Assembly (NCBI GenBank): GCA_013002535.1
Contig: JABDJK010000104.1
Coordinates: forward strand, 1 to 41,484
DNA: 41,484 bases
From: Hyphococcus sp.
Lineage (GTDB): Bacteria > Pseudomonadota > Alphaproteobacteria > Caulobacterales > Parvularculaceae
Direction: 5' to 3'
Shown here in pieces: positions 9,555 through 17,408 of the stretch. Made by a program: the position numbers and the translations under genes. The stretch's first letter is position 1; each line of letters starts with the position of its first letter. Under the pieces are notes generated by a model that was not told where the DNA came from, made no database searches, and was given only the letters and a program-made list of their open reading frames with translations.

Positions 9555-10070
9555 ATGGCTTGGACTGACGACCGCGTAGAACAACTTAAGAAATTGTGGG
9601 CTGAAGGACTTTCTGCAGCGCAAATCGCCAACAAAATGGGCGGTGTAACCCGCAATGCCGTTATTGGCAAAGTTCATCGCCTTGGTCTCTCAGGCCGCGC
9701 GACGCCCGCAAAACCACAACGCGGCCGTACATACGAAGCTACAGAAAAGCGCGAAAATACGGCCGACGAAAAGCCAAGCTCTGAGTCGATGAAACCGGTC
9801 ATTCCCGAGCCCGCTTTCATCGCGCCAGCTGTTTTGGACTCCGGTGACCGAATGACAGTTGCCAATATCAAAAACAACATGTGCAAATGGCCTATCGGCG
9901 ATCCGGCAACCGACGACTTTCATTTTTGCGGTCAGTCAACGTTATCTGGGAAATCATACTGCGCCTACCACGCGCATATGGCTTTTCAGCCGCCGCAACG
10001 CCGGGGCGAGCGCCCGCCGCAACGCCGCGTGCTAGCACCGCCCGCGGGGAAACGGCGCGCTGCCGGTTAA
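9555..10070 (+). CDS. gcrA: Cell-cycle regulator GcrA
   Basis: The protein has 171 residues, very close to the Caulobacter length. The N-terminus MAWTDDRVEQLKKLWAEGLS with the helix-turn-helix AAQIANKMGGVTRNAVIGK is the diagnostic GcrA DNA-binding domain. The C-terminal CKWPIGDPATDDFHFCG and SGKSYCAYH contain the usual cysteine/histidine cluster that contacts RNA polymerase sigma70. GcrA activates genes with methylated GANTC promoters through S phase and division. I chose ATG 9555 rather than the in-frame codons at 9465 or 9549 because GGGAGG (9541-9546) is 8 nt from 9555 but only 2 nt from 9549. A bidirectional terminator follows. Confidence 0.95.
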   Translation: MAWTDDRVEQLKKLWAEGLSAAQIANKMGGVTRNAVIGKVHRLGLSGRATPAKPQRGRTYEATEKRENTADEKPSSESMKPVIPEPAFIAPAVLDSGDRMTVANIKNNMCKWPIGDPATDDFHFCGQSTLSGKSYCAYHAHMAFQPPQRRGERPPQRRVLAPPAGKRRAAG

Positions 10071-10092
10071 TTCAATTTGATCGTGAAATTAT

Positions 10093-10121
10093 AAAAAAAG
10101 CCCGCGCCAGCGGGCTTTTTT
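10093..10121. terminator. Bidirectional intrinsic terminator between gcrA and phoB
   Basis: A hairpin AAAAAGCCCGC (10095-10105) with GCGGGCTTTTT (10110-10120) and a 4-nt loop carries A-rich sequence on the left and T-rich on the right. It can therefore terminate transcripts from both sides. The phoB stop codon (10120-10122) is built into the T-run. Confidence 0.88.
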
Positions 10122-10809
10122 AGTTGGCGTCAAGCGAATACCCGGCAGATCGCACAGTTCTTATTGGATCGCCTTGATTGTATTTATTCAGGGCTTTGCG
10201 TAGCCGACCGATGTGGACATCGACAGTCCGTATTTCCACGAACACATCGGTTCCCCAAACTGCGTTCAGCAATTGCTCACGTGAAAATACGCGGCCCGGA
10301 TGCTGTATAAAATGATCTAGCAAACGATACTCTGTCGGCCCTAGATGAATTTCTTTGTCCTCGCGCGTGACGCGATGCGACGCCCGGTCGATAACGATGT
10401 TGCCAACGACAACGCGATCATCGGCCAAGCCGGGCCTGATACGTCGAAGGACAGCCCGCACCCGGGCAATCAGCTCCACGGTTGAAAACGGTTTTGTCAG
10501 GTAATCGTCAGCGCCGGTTTCCAAGCCCCGGACACGGTCCGCCTCTTCAGATCGCGCCGTTAACATGATGATCGGGATATTCGCAGTTTCAGATTTCGCT
10601 CTTAGGCGGCGGCACACTTCGATCCCGGATACCCGCGGCAGCATCCAGTCTAGAATAATCAGATCAGGCGCCGACTCCTCTACATTCAGGAGCGCTTCTT
10701 CGCCGTCTGTCGCGACGGTGACACTGAATTTTTCTTTTTTTAGGTTGTATTCGAGTAGCGTCGCGATCGCCTCTTCATCTTCAACAACCAGTATTTTCGT
10801 TTTCGACAT
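10120..10809 (-). CDS. phoB: Phosphate regulon response regulator PhoB
   Basis: This 229-residue OmpR/PhoB-family regulator has a receiver domain in the first 120 residues (acidic E10-D11, phospho-acceptor Asp54 in ILDWMLP, Thr84, Lys106). A winged-helix C-terminal domain with LGPTEYRLLDHFIQHPGRVFSREQL and VDVHIGRLRKALN follows. The close PhoB-type sequence and adjacency to phoU and phoR support the phosphate-specific call. When phosphorylated by PhoR it would bind Pho boxes and activate phosphate-starvation genes. It starts 27 nt after phoU and ends in the terminator shared with gcrA. Confidence 0.94.
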   Translation of the reverse strand: MSKTKILVVEDEEAIATLLEYNLKKEKFSVTVATDGEEALLNVEESAPDLIILDWMLPRVSGIEVCRRLRAKSETANIPIIMLTARSEEADRVRGLETGADDYLTKPFSTVELIARVRAVLRRIRPGLADDRVVVGNIVIDRASHRVTREDKEIHLGPTEYRLLDHFIQHPGRVFSREQLLNAVWGTDVFVEIRTVDVHIGRLRKALNKYNQGDPIRTVRSAGYSLDAN

Positions 10810-10836
10810 TTCAAGATTGCTCGTTCATCGAGAAGT

Positions 10837-11565
10837 TCAGTCTAAAAGCCCTGCGTCAACGGTGGCTGCAGCGGTATTATCGCTTTTGGGCCGAAGGTCT
10901 GGCATAGGTTGCCCGGTCAATTCAAAATGAATGGCCTCGGCAATATTTGTCGCGTGATCGCCCACACGTTCGAAGTTTTTGGCGATGAAAACAAGATGAA
11001 TAAACGCGTTAGCCAAATTAGGGTCGGAGACCAGTTTGTTTATAATCTCGCGGAAAACAGAGTTATAAAGTTCGTCCAATTCATCGTCGCCGCGCCACAC
11101 AGCTTTAGCGGCATCGAGGTTGCGACTGGCGTATGCGTTCAGAATGTCTGCGAATTGAAGAACGCTGGCGCGGCCCATTCTGGCGACCCCAACATTCGGT
11201 GATGCGCTTTTCTCCCGACTGACAACCAACGTTCTCTTTGCAATATTTTTAGCAAGATCGCCGACGCGCTCTAATTCGCCGTTGACTTTCATAATAGAGA
11301 CAACTTTTCGCAAATCACCGTCGGCTAACTTGCCCGCCGCAAGAAGATTGATGACCTTTGCTTCAATATCAGAAAAGTATTCATCAATTCGCGCGTCGCC
11401 CTCAATCAACCGCTCGGCGGCGACGATATCCCGGCGCTCAAACGCTGTGACAGCGCCCTGCAACTGGCTTTCAACAGAAGCCGCCATTCTTGCGAGTTCA
11501 TTCTCAAGCGAGCGCCGTTCCACAACAATGTTATCGTAGCCCTGTGCCAACACAACGATGTTCAC
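10837..11565 (-). CDS. phoU: Phosphate signalling protein PhoU
   Basis: This 242-residue all-helical protein has two PhoU repeats. Each carries the metal-binding E/D-rich helix pattern: MKVNGELERVGDLAKNIAKR in the first and FIAKNFERVGDHATNIAEA in the second. PhoU damps PhoR signalling when phosphate is plentiful, normally by bridging the Pst transporter and PhoR. The start used is GTG at 11565, without a strong ribosome-binding site. An internal GTG near the VVERRSLENEL segment is an alternative, so the first 15 or so residues are uncertain. It is separated from phoR by a 116-nt gap containing a perfect palindrome, unlike the tight packing elsewhere in the cluster. Confidence 0.92.
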   Translation of the reverse strand: MNIVVLAQGYDNIVVERRSLENELARMAASVESQLQGAVTAFERRDIVAAERLIEGDARIDEYFSDIEAKVINLLAAGKLADGDLRKVVSIMKVNGELERVGDLAKNIAKRTLVVSREKSASPNVGVARMGRASVLQFADILNAYASRNLDAAKAVWRGDDELDELYNSVFREIINKLVSDPNLANAFIHLVFIAKNFERVGDHATNIAEAIHFELTGQPMPDLRPKSDNTAAATVDAGLLD

Positions 11566-11649
11566 TCTCAGTCGTTAGGATTATCGAGAACGCTAAATGC
11601 CTAATTTCTGTGACATTTTCTTGTCCATTCAAGAAACATGAAGCGCCAT

Positions 11650-11668
11650 ATGCGCAATATTTGCGCAT
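11650..11668. repeat. Perfect 19-bp palindrome in the phoR-phoU spacer
   Basis: ATGCGCAA is separated by 3 nt from its exact complement TTGCGCAT. It lies 14 nt beyond the phoR stop and about 85 nt before phoU. There is no T-tract on either strand, so it is not a classical terminator. It could be an operator, or an mRNA stem that uncouples phoR from phoU-phoB expression. Confidence 0.6.
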
Positions 11669-11681
11669 TTCAAGTCAAAGA

Positions 11682-13058
11682 TCAACTTTCGCGCGATATC
11701 GCCGAGAAATAGCAATTAAATGCGGTCCCACCGGCGAGCCGGCTTTCTATCTGAAAACCCCCGCGATGGCGGTTAACAATATGCTTCACAATTGCCAGGC
11801 CGAGGCCAGTTCCGCCGCTTTTTTTGCTGCGCTCGACGTTTACGCGGTAAAACCGTTCGGTCAGGCGCGGCAGGTCTGCACGCTCGATTCCCGGCCCGAA
11901 ATCTCGAATTTGCACATAAATCAAGTCCGCTAAGCTTACCCCAAGTCGTGCTGCGCTTTGCGCCGCCGAGTCGCCCGCACGATGGCCTGGTTCGCCTTCT
12001 GTTGATGTAAGCGACGGGGCCTCGCCATGCCCGACACGCAATTTGATCATCGGGTTTTCCCCGCCATATTTAACAGCGTTATCGAGCAGGTTTTGGATGG
12101 CCTGAAAAATCTCATCTCTGTCGCCGACAATATTCGCGCCGCCATTTAATTCGTTCGTGAAATCTACAATCGCATCTGAAGCCTTCAGTATTGGATCCAG
12201 GCTTTCGATAACGTCTTCTGAAACCTCCGCGAGATCAATGATGTCATGCGGTGGAACATGCTCGTTCAGTTCGATGCGTGAAAGCGACATTAGGTCTGAA
12301 ACGAGACGTTGCATCCGCTCCGCTTGAGAATGCATGATTTTCAGAAATTTCTTTTGCGCCTTTATATCAGTTCTTGCGTGGCCGCGTAATGTTTCAATAA
12401 ATCCAATCAGGGACGCTAATGGCGTTCGCAGTTCATGACTGGCGCTCGCGATGAAATCCGCACGCATTTGATCGAGACGCCTTTGCGTCGTCAAATCCTG
12501 CACAAAGACGATTATCTGTTCCTCAACCGCCGTGATTTGTGCGCGGCAAGTTCGTTCAACAGAGCTAATTGTAACGAATTCAACTTCTTTTGATACGCCG
12601 CCGGCCAATACGACTTCTATTGCTTCAAAAACTTCCGGAGCACGCAATGCTGTTGCGATATGGGCGCCGATCAGGGGGCTTGATGTCGAAAAATCTTCCG
12701 CTGCACGATTGGCGCTTACGATAATAGCATCCTTGTTCAAAATAAAAATCGGCGCCGGTAATGCGCCGAGAACGCTTTCCAAACCGCTTAACTCCAAAGC
12801 CCGGTTGTCAGCAAATAACGCAGTTTCTTCGGCGTGATTTGCCCTTGGCATCATAAAATACGCCGCTACGCCAACAGTAACAAATAGAATGGAGACAAGT
12901 GAAACATTTAAAATCGTCACCTCGCCCACCGACATCGCCCACGCGCCGATTACAACACCGGCGACGACCATCGCGGCCAAATCCCTTATGCGTGCGTCCG
13001 AAAGCGTATTGCCAATCGAAAGCCTCTTCTCAAGATCTTTATCGGGGGTATTCGCCAT
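11682..13058 (-). CDS. phoR: Phosphate regulon sensor histidine kinase PhoR
   Basis: This 458-residue inner-membrane kinase has two transmembrane helices near residues 26-44 and 47-70 with almost no periplasmic loop. A PAS-like region follows (about 90-190). The HisKA domain has phospho-acceptor His208 in FIASASHELRTPLASLIGF. The HATPase domain shows the N box (IFQAIQNLLDNAVKYG), G1 (RDFGPGIE), an F box (RFYRV) and G2 (GGTGLGLAIVKHI). The lack of a sensory periplasmic domain is typical of PhoR, which senses through Pst/PhoU. It starts 3 nt after the upstream membrane gene, suggesting co-transcription. Phosphate specificity rests mainly on the phoU-phoB context. Confidence 0.92.
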   Translation of the reverse strand: MANTPDKDLEKRLSIGNTLSDARIRDLAAMVVAGVVIGAWAMSVGEVTILNVSLVSILFVTVGVAAYFMMPRANHAEETALFADNRALELSGLESVLGALPAPIFILNKDAIIVSANRAAEDFSTSSPLIGAHIATALRAPEVFEAIEVVLAGGVSKEVEFVTISSVERTCRAQITAVEEQIIVFVQDLTTQRRLDQMRADFIASASHELRTPLASLIGFIETLRGHARTDIKAQKKFLKIMHSQAERMQRLVSDLMSLSRIELNEHVPPHDIIDLAEVSEDVIESLDPILKASDAIVDFTNELNGGANIVGDRDEIFQAIQNLLDNAVKYGGENPMIKLRVGHGEAPSLTSTEGEPGHRAGDSAAQSAARLGVSLADLIYVQIRDFGPGIERADLPRLTERFYRVNVERSKKSGGTGLGLAIVKHIVNRHRGGFQIESRLAGGTAFNCYFSAISRES

Positions 13059-13061
13059 TCT

Positions 13062-13499
13062 TTATGATGGCGATCGCAACAATGAATAGACAAAGCCGCC
13101 GCAGACGCCGGAAAAAACTTGCATTGCCAGCCCGATTGTTCCGCGCGCGCCGCCCATAACCCCGACACCGCCGCCAGCGACAACGTTCTCGATTAGCCAG
13201 AGCGCGGTAAAAACTGCGGCGCCGCCGGCGACGGGATATGCAACCTTGGCCAGGGGCGTCAAAATACGTTTTAAAAACGTCGCCGCGAGAAAACCAATTG
13301 CGAGTGCGATGAACAGGATTAGTCCGTAAGTCGGCGCGAGACCGCCTAGATTTTGAATAAATGTGCTCACAGATTGCGAAGTTGAATATTCAACGCCGAT
13401 ATCTGCCTGCCGCGCGAGGACTTGCTGCGTATAAAACGCGGCTGCCAAAAACACTGTGATCGCGGCCGATATTACGTAAGCAATGATATTTCTGGCCAA
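13062..13499 (-). CDS. Small integral membrane protein of unknown function upstream of phoR
   Basis: This is a 145-residue, four-helix hydrophobic protein with predicted segments near residues 7-27, 55-77, 84-106 and 118-140. Glycine-rich patches such as VAGGGVGVMGGARG lie near the end. I do not recognise the family. It is the first gene of the phoR-phoU-phoB run: its stop codon is 3 nt before the phoR ATG, so the two are probably translated together. That position suggests, but does not show, a link to envelope phosphate sensing. Confidence 0.72.
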   Translation of the reverse strand: MARNIIAYVISAAITVFLAAAFYTQQVLARQADIGVEYSTSQSVSTFIQNLGGLAPTYGLILFIALAIGFLAATFLKRILTPLAKVAYPVAGGAAVFTALWLIENVVAGGGVGVMGGARGTIGLAMQVFSGVCGGFVYSLLRSPS

Positions 13500-13627
13500 C
13501 TATCAAATTCCTGGATTATTTGCGCCTTAGCAATTTCGAATATTTTGACATAACAACTGCATTGACGTCGAGCCCCCCGACGCAATAACCGTTATCTGAC
13601 CGATATTGCCGTAAATGGAGTTGTGCC

Positions 13628-14833
13628 ATGAAACCGATTTATAACCCGCTGTCGCCGATTGCCATTTTAGCGCTTTTAGCGGGATGCACCCAAACAGACA
13701 GCGCCGGCGCGAACGATGCACAATCCAGCAAAGGCGGCGGTGATGCGTCGTTGCAGACGACACTCGCGGAGCCCGCGCCCGAAGGGCGAACTGCGCTTAA
13801 CGTCGAAACGCTTGCAACCGGATTAAGCAATCCATGGTCGATCGCATTTTTGCCCGACAATCTAATTCTCGTAACTGAACGCTCCGGGTCGGTTCGGGCA
13901 ATTCGCGATGGCGAAATGCAGGATGAACCGATCCCCGGCGCTCCGGATGTCTACGTCAACAATCAAGGCGGCATGTTCGATATCATGCCGCATCCGGAGT
14001 TTTCATCGAACGGCGTTATTTTTCTGGCTTACGCCCACGGAACAAAGGACGCCAATGCGTTGCGCGTTGCCCGTGCAAATTTTGATGGACAAATAATTAC
14101 GAACTTGACGCCAGTTTACGACGCGACCCCATTGAAGGACACTGGACATCATTTCGGCGGGCGAATTGTTTGGGGGCCGGACGATAAATTGTACATCTCA
14201 ATTGGCGAAGGATCACGGTACAAAGAAAAAGCGCAAGACAATTCTTCAAGTTTTGGCGCCGTAGTGCGATTAAATCCGGACGGATCTATACCGGACGACA
14301 ACCCAGATTTTGGCGACGGCGCTCTGCCAGAGCTTTTCTCCAAAGGGCATCGCAACCCACAAGGCCTCGCATATGACGCGGAACGCGACGTGTTATGGGA
14401 GAATGAACACGGGCCCCGTGGCGGCGACGAAATCAATATCGTGCAAGCGGGCGCCAACTATGGTTGGCCCATTGCGTCATATGGCATCGACTATAATGGC
14501 GCAAAGATTACACCGTTTACAGAATATGAAGGCACAACCCAACCCTTCAAATACTGGACCCCCAGCATCGCGCCATCTGGAATGGCCGTTTACTACGGCA
14601 ATATGTTCCCGGAGTGGCGCGGCGACTTACTGGTTGGCGCCATGTCGTCGAGCAGCGGTGAAGCACTGCACCGCATCATTATGAACGATATGAATGAAGT
14701 CGGCGAAGAAAGGTATTTGCTCGGCAATCGAATTCGCGATGTGCGTGTTGGCCCTGATGGCGCCATATATGTGACAACTGAAGAGCGTCGCGGCGCGCCA
14801 GAAGGAACGCTGCTCCGAATTACGCCGCAATAG
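13628..14833 (+). CDS. PQQ-dependent aldose sugar dehydrogenase-like lipoprotein
   Basis: This 401-residue protein has a lipoprotein signal (lipobox LLAGC, Cys20). The body is a six-bladed beta-propeller of the soluble glucose dehydrogenase/Asd (YliI) family. Diagnostic segments are GLSNPWSIAFLPD, GHHFGGRIVWGPDDKLYISIGEGSR, GHRNPQGLAYD, ENEHGPRGGDEINIV and NYGWPIASYG. Members oxidise aldoses in the periplasm using PQQ bound in the central cleft. No pqq biosynthesis genes are in the window. GGAG lies 7 nt before the ATG. The gene converges on mmcB with a 14-bp gap. Confidence 0.92.
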   Translation: MKPIYNPLSPIAILALLAGCTQTDSAGANDAQSSKGGGDASLQTTLAEPAPEGRTALNVETLATGLSNPWSIAFLPDNLILVTERSGSVRAIRDGEMQDEPIPGAPDVYVNNQGGMFDIMPHPEFSSNGVIFLAYAHGTKDANALRVARANFDGQIITNLTPVYDATPLKDTGHHFGGRIVWGPDDKLYISIGEGSRYKEKAQDNSSSFGAVVRLNPDGSIPDDNPDFGDGALPELFSKGHRNPQGLAYDAERDVLWENEHGPRGGDEINIVQAGANYGWPIASYGIDYNGAKITPFTEYEGTTQPFKYWTPSIAPSGMAVYYGNMFPEWRGDLLVGAMSSSSGEALHRIIMNDMNEVGEERYLLGNRIRDVRVGPDGAIYVTTEERRGAPEGTLLRITPQ

Positions 14834-14847
14834 CGGCTATCGATTTA

Positions 14848-15312
14848 TCAAGGTGCAAAAATAATTGCGCGCCGGGCCGCCTGACGAGCAAATCGCAATG
14901 TAACTGCCTTTCGGCGCGCTGCCGCCAGCGTTCGTTGTTGCGCTTGCCGTTGGATGACTGCGCCATATCTGTCGGCCAGGATAAACCCTTCGTTACTTGG
15001 CAATAACTCCTTCGGAAAAGTCGGATCGACCGCAAAGAAAAATTCGTCACAAAATTCGAGATATTCCGTCCACTTTTGATCGCATTCAAAATCGGCTCTG
15101 CAAGACTTCACTTCAGCGAAAATTAAGCGCCCTTTGCGATCGAGCGCCGCGACATCAACACGGCGCCCATTAGAGAGTTTAAATTCTGCAAGGGGAGCAA
15201 AACCAAAATCTGTAAAAAGCCGGATAATGCCTTGAGTAAGGATTATTGTTTGATCAGGGCGACACAATTCGCCTGATTGTTCCTCAGCGCCGCCTTGCTC
15301 TATGTTCTCCAT
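14848..15312 (-). CDS. mmcB: MmcB family DNA repair protein
   Basis: This 154-residue protein matches the MmcB (DUF1052) family, which adopts a PD-(D/E)XK nuclease-like fold. The core is visible as Glu43, Asp53 in GRRVDVAALD, and Glu67-Val-Lys69 in IFAEVKS. In Caulobacter mmcB is SOS-induced and contributes to mitomycin C resistance. That fits the exact alphaproteobacterial LexA box here, which covers the start codon. The first 19 residues are not conserved-looking, and the recognisable part begins at RPDQTIILTQG. The gene lies downstream of fdx but has its own promoter in the 47-bp gap. Confidence 0.9.
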   Translation of the reverse strand: MENIEQGGAEEQSGELCRPDQTIILTQGIIRLFTDFGFAPLAEFKLSNGRRVDVAALDRKGRLIFAEVKSCRADFECDQKWTEYLEFCDEFFFAVDPTFPKELLPSNEGFILADRYGAVIQRQAQQRTLAAARRKAVTLRFARQAARRAIIFAP

Positions 15313-15318
15313 TTGTTC
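15304..15318 (-). promoter_or_regulatory. LexA (SOS) operator overlapping the mmcB start
   Basis: The 15-bp sequence GTTCTCCATTTGTTC (read on the + strand) is an exact GTTC-N7-GTTC, the alphaproteobacterial LexA consensus. It spans the mmcB ATG (15310-15312) and the predicted transcription start. Bound LexA would occlude RNA polymerase. Confidence 0.85.
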
Positions 15319-15347
15319 ATAAAACGGCGCCAGCGAAAATCAGTCAA
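15319..15347 (-). promoter_or_regulatory. Predicted sigma70 promoter of mmcB
   Basis: On the - strand, TTGACT (15347-15342) is followed by a 17-bp spacer and TTTTAT (15324-15319). Initiation about 7 nt downstream would fall at or on the mmcB ATG, implying a leaderless mRNA. The -35 element is 5/6 and the -10 element 4/6 of consensus. Confidence 0.65.
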
Positions 15348-15359
15348 CCGGTTTTTTTG

Positions 15360-15794
<435 letters not shown>

Positions 15795-15842
15795 CTAGAC
15801 TCGCTCAGGAATACAAGAAACCTGAGGTCGGGTGAGTAGATT

Positions 15843-16304
15843 ATGGAATTTGACACAGGCCCGTTTGATTCAGAATCCGACGTCGAAAGCGTCGGGCGCA
15901 AGCTTGCCGCGCTCATTCGGCCCGGCGATTTGATTACGTTATCAGGGCCCCTTGGCGCAGGAAAAACGACTCTCGCAAGAGGCACGATCAGGGAATTCTG
16001 CGGTGAAAATTTCGCGCCCAGCCCGACTTTCACACTTGTCGAGATCTACGCGAAAGGCGACATCGAACTTTCGCATTTTGATCTATACAGGCTCAAAGAT
16101 GCAGAAGAAATTTGGGAGTTGGGGTTCGAAGATGCTCTAGACCAAGGCATTTGCCTGATCGAATGGCCCGAGAAAATCAACAAAATTTTGCCTGACGGCC
16201 GACTGGAAATTTCAATTTCTGTGGAATCAAACCAACGTCATATTCATTTTAGGCATAATGGCGCTTGGGCCGAGCGTTTGAATCGAGAAACCTTAAATTT
16301 TTGA
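15843..16304 (+). CDS. tsaE: tRNA threonylcarbamoyladenosine biosynthesis ATPase TsaE
   Basis: This 153-residue cytoplasmic ATPase works with TsaB and TsaD to install t6A37 on ANN-decoding tRNAs. The P-loop SGPLGAGKTT is at residues 34-43 (Lys41). SPTFTLVEIY and FDLYRLKDAEEIWELGFED carry the conserved switch and Walker B region, and LIEWPEKI is near the end. Length is normal. The upstream spacer contains a GACTC methylation site (15798-15802). It opens the tsaE-amgK-murU-addBA run and ends 18 nt before amgK. Confidence 0.95.
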   Translation: MEFDTGPFDSESDVESVGRKLAALIRPGDLITLSGPLGAGKTTLARGTIREFCGENFAPSPTFTLVEIYAKGDIELSHFDLYRLKDAEEIWELGFEDALDQGICLIEWPEKINKILPDGRLEISISVESNQRHIHFRHNGAWAERLNRETLNF

Positions 16305-16322
16305 GAGATTTGCATTTTTAGA

Positions 16323-17408
16323 ATGGCATCGTTGCAAGCACTAAATCCGCACATTGAAGAATTTGTCGAACGCAGCGGTTTCTCAACGAATACGTTTCAA
16401 CCACTCGCCGGCGATGCATCGACACGCAGCTACATGCGCGTGCAAAGCAACTCCAGCAAAGCAATATTAATGATCGCACCGCCTAATGCTGAGGCCGCAG
16501 CTTGCCCGCCGGCGGCAAGCAAGGCTGAGCGCGAAAGGCTCGGTTATAATGCCATGGCGCGTTTGGCCGGGCCGAATTTGAGCGCATTTGTCGAGATAGC
16601 GAATGTCTTGCGCAGCAATGGTCTCGCGGCGCCGGAAATCTATGCGGTTGACCTAAAATTGGGTCTCGCTCTAACCGAAGACCTCGGCGACGAATTGTTT
16701 GCGCGGATTGCAACGTCGACCAACGAGACTGAATTATACGAATTGGCGGTGGATGGTCTGGTTCTGCTCCATCAACAAATTGAGACTGCGCCTGCAACCA
16801 GTGAGTTTACAATCCAAGACTACGACAAACTTGCTTACCGCACCGAAGCATCGCTGTTTACAGAGTGGTATTGGCCGCTATTCCACGGCGCTGAACCCAT
16901 CTCAGATTTGGTCGAGGAGTTCATTGCAATCTTCGATGATTTGCTTTCGGAGCTCGCCGCTCCATCGACGCTTGTCTTGCGAGACTACCACGCAGAAAAT
17001 TTGCTCTTTCTTCCAGACCGAACCGGCATTGAAAGGCTCGGGCTGATCGACTTCCAAGACGCATTAATGGGCTCACGCGCCTATGATCTAGTATCGCTCC
17101 TTGAAGACGCTCGCCGCGATGTCAGCCCGCATTTGCAGGATGCTATGATCGAAAAATATTGCTGCAGCATAGAAAGTTCGAAAGGCTTGTCCGTAGAACA
17201 ATTTCAAAAAGAATATGCGATTTTAGCACTACAAAGAAACGCGAAAATACTCGGTGTCTTTGCTCGCCTTGCAAAGCGCGATGGCAAAACCCGATATCTC
17301 GAATTGCTTCCTCGCGTCGAAGCGCACTTCAAGCGCGACCTGGCGCGCCCGGAAGCTGCGACCTTAAAAAACTTTATGGGACAACATTTTGCGGAGAAAT
17401 TTTCCTGA
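16323..17408 (+). CDS. amgK: N-acetylmuramate/N-acetylglucosamine kinase AmgK
   Basis: This 361-residue protein of the aminoglycoside phosphotransferase superfamily carries the Brenner motif RDYHAENLLFLP (Asp221, Asn226) and the metal-binding LIDFQDALMGSRAYDLVSLL. DLGDELF lies in the N-lobe. In the family AmgK phosphorylates the anomeric hydroxyl of recycled MurNAc. Together with the next gene (MurU) this builds UDP-MurNAc directly, bypassing fosfomycin-sensitive MurA. The immediate pairing with MurU, with stop and start overlapping by one base (TGATG), makes this assignment much stronger than a generic phosphotransferase. Cytoplasmic. Confidence 0.93.
   Translation: MASLQALNPHIEEFVERSGFSTNTFQPLAGDASTRSYMRVQSNSSKAILMIAPPNAEAAACPPAASKAERERLGYNAMARLAGPNLSAFVEIANVLRSNGLAAPEIYAVDLKLGLALTEDLGDELFARIATSTNETELYELAVDGLVLLHQQIETAPATSEFTIQDYDKLAYRTEASLFTEWYWPLFHGAEPISDLVEEFIAIFDDLLSELAAPSTLVLRDYHAENLLFLPDRTGIERLGLIDFQDALMGSRAYDLVSLLEDARRDVSPHLQDAMIEKYCCSIESSKGLSVEQFQKEYAILALQRNAKILGVFARLAKRDGKTRYLELLPRVEAHFKRDLARPEAATLKNFMGQHFAEKFS

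Noticed and set aside
11600-11640. Possible Pho box (CTGTGACATTTTCTTGTCC) in the phoR-phoU gap
   Set aside because: The two half-repeats are not in the 11-bp register of a real Pho box and match poorly.
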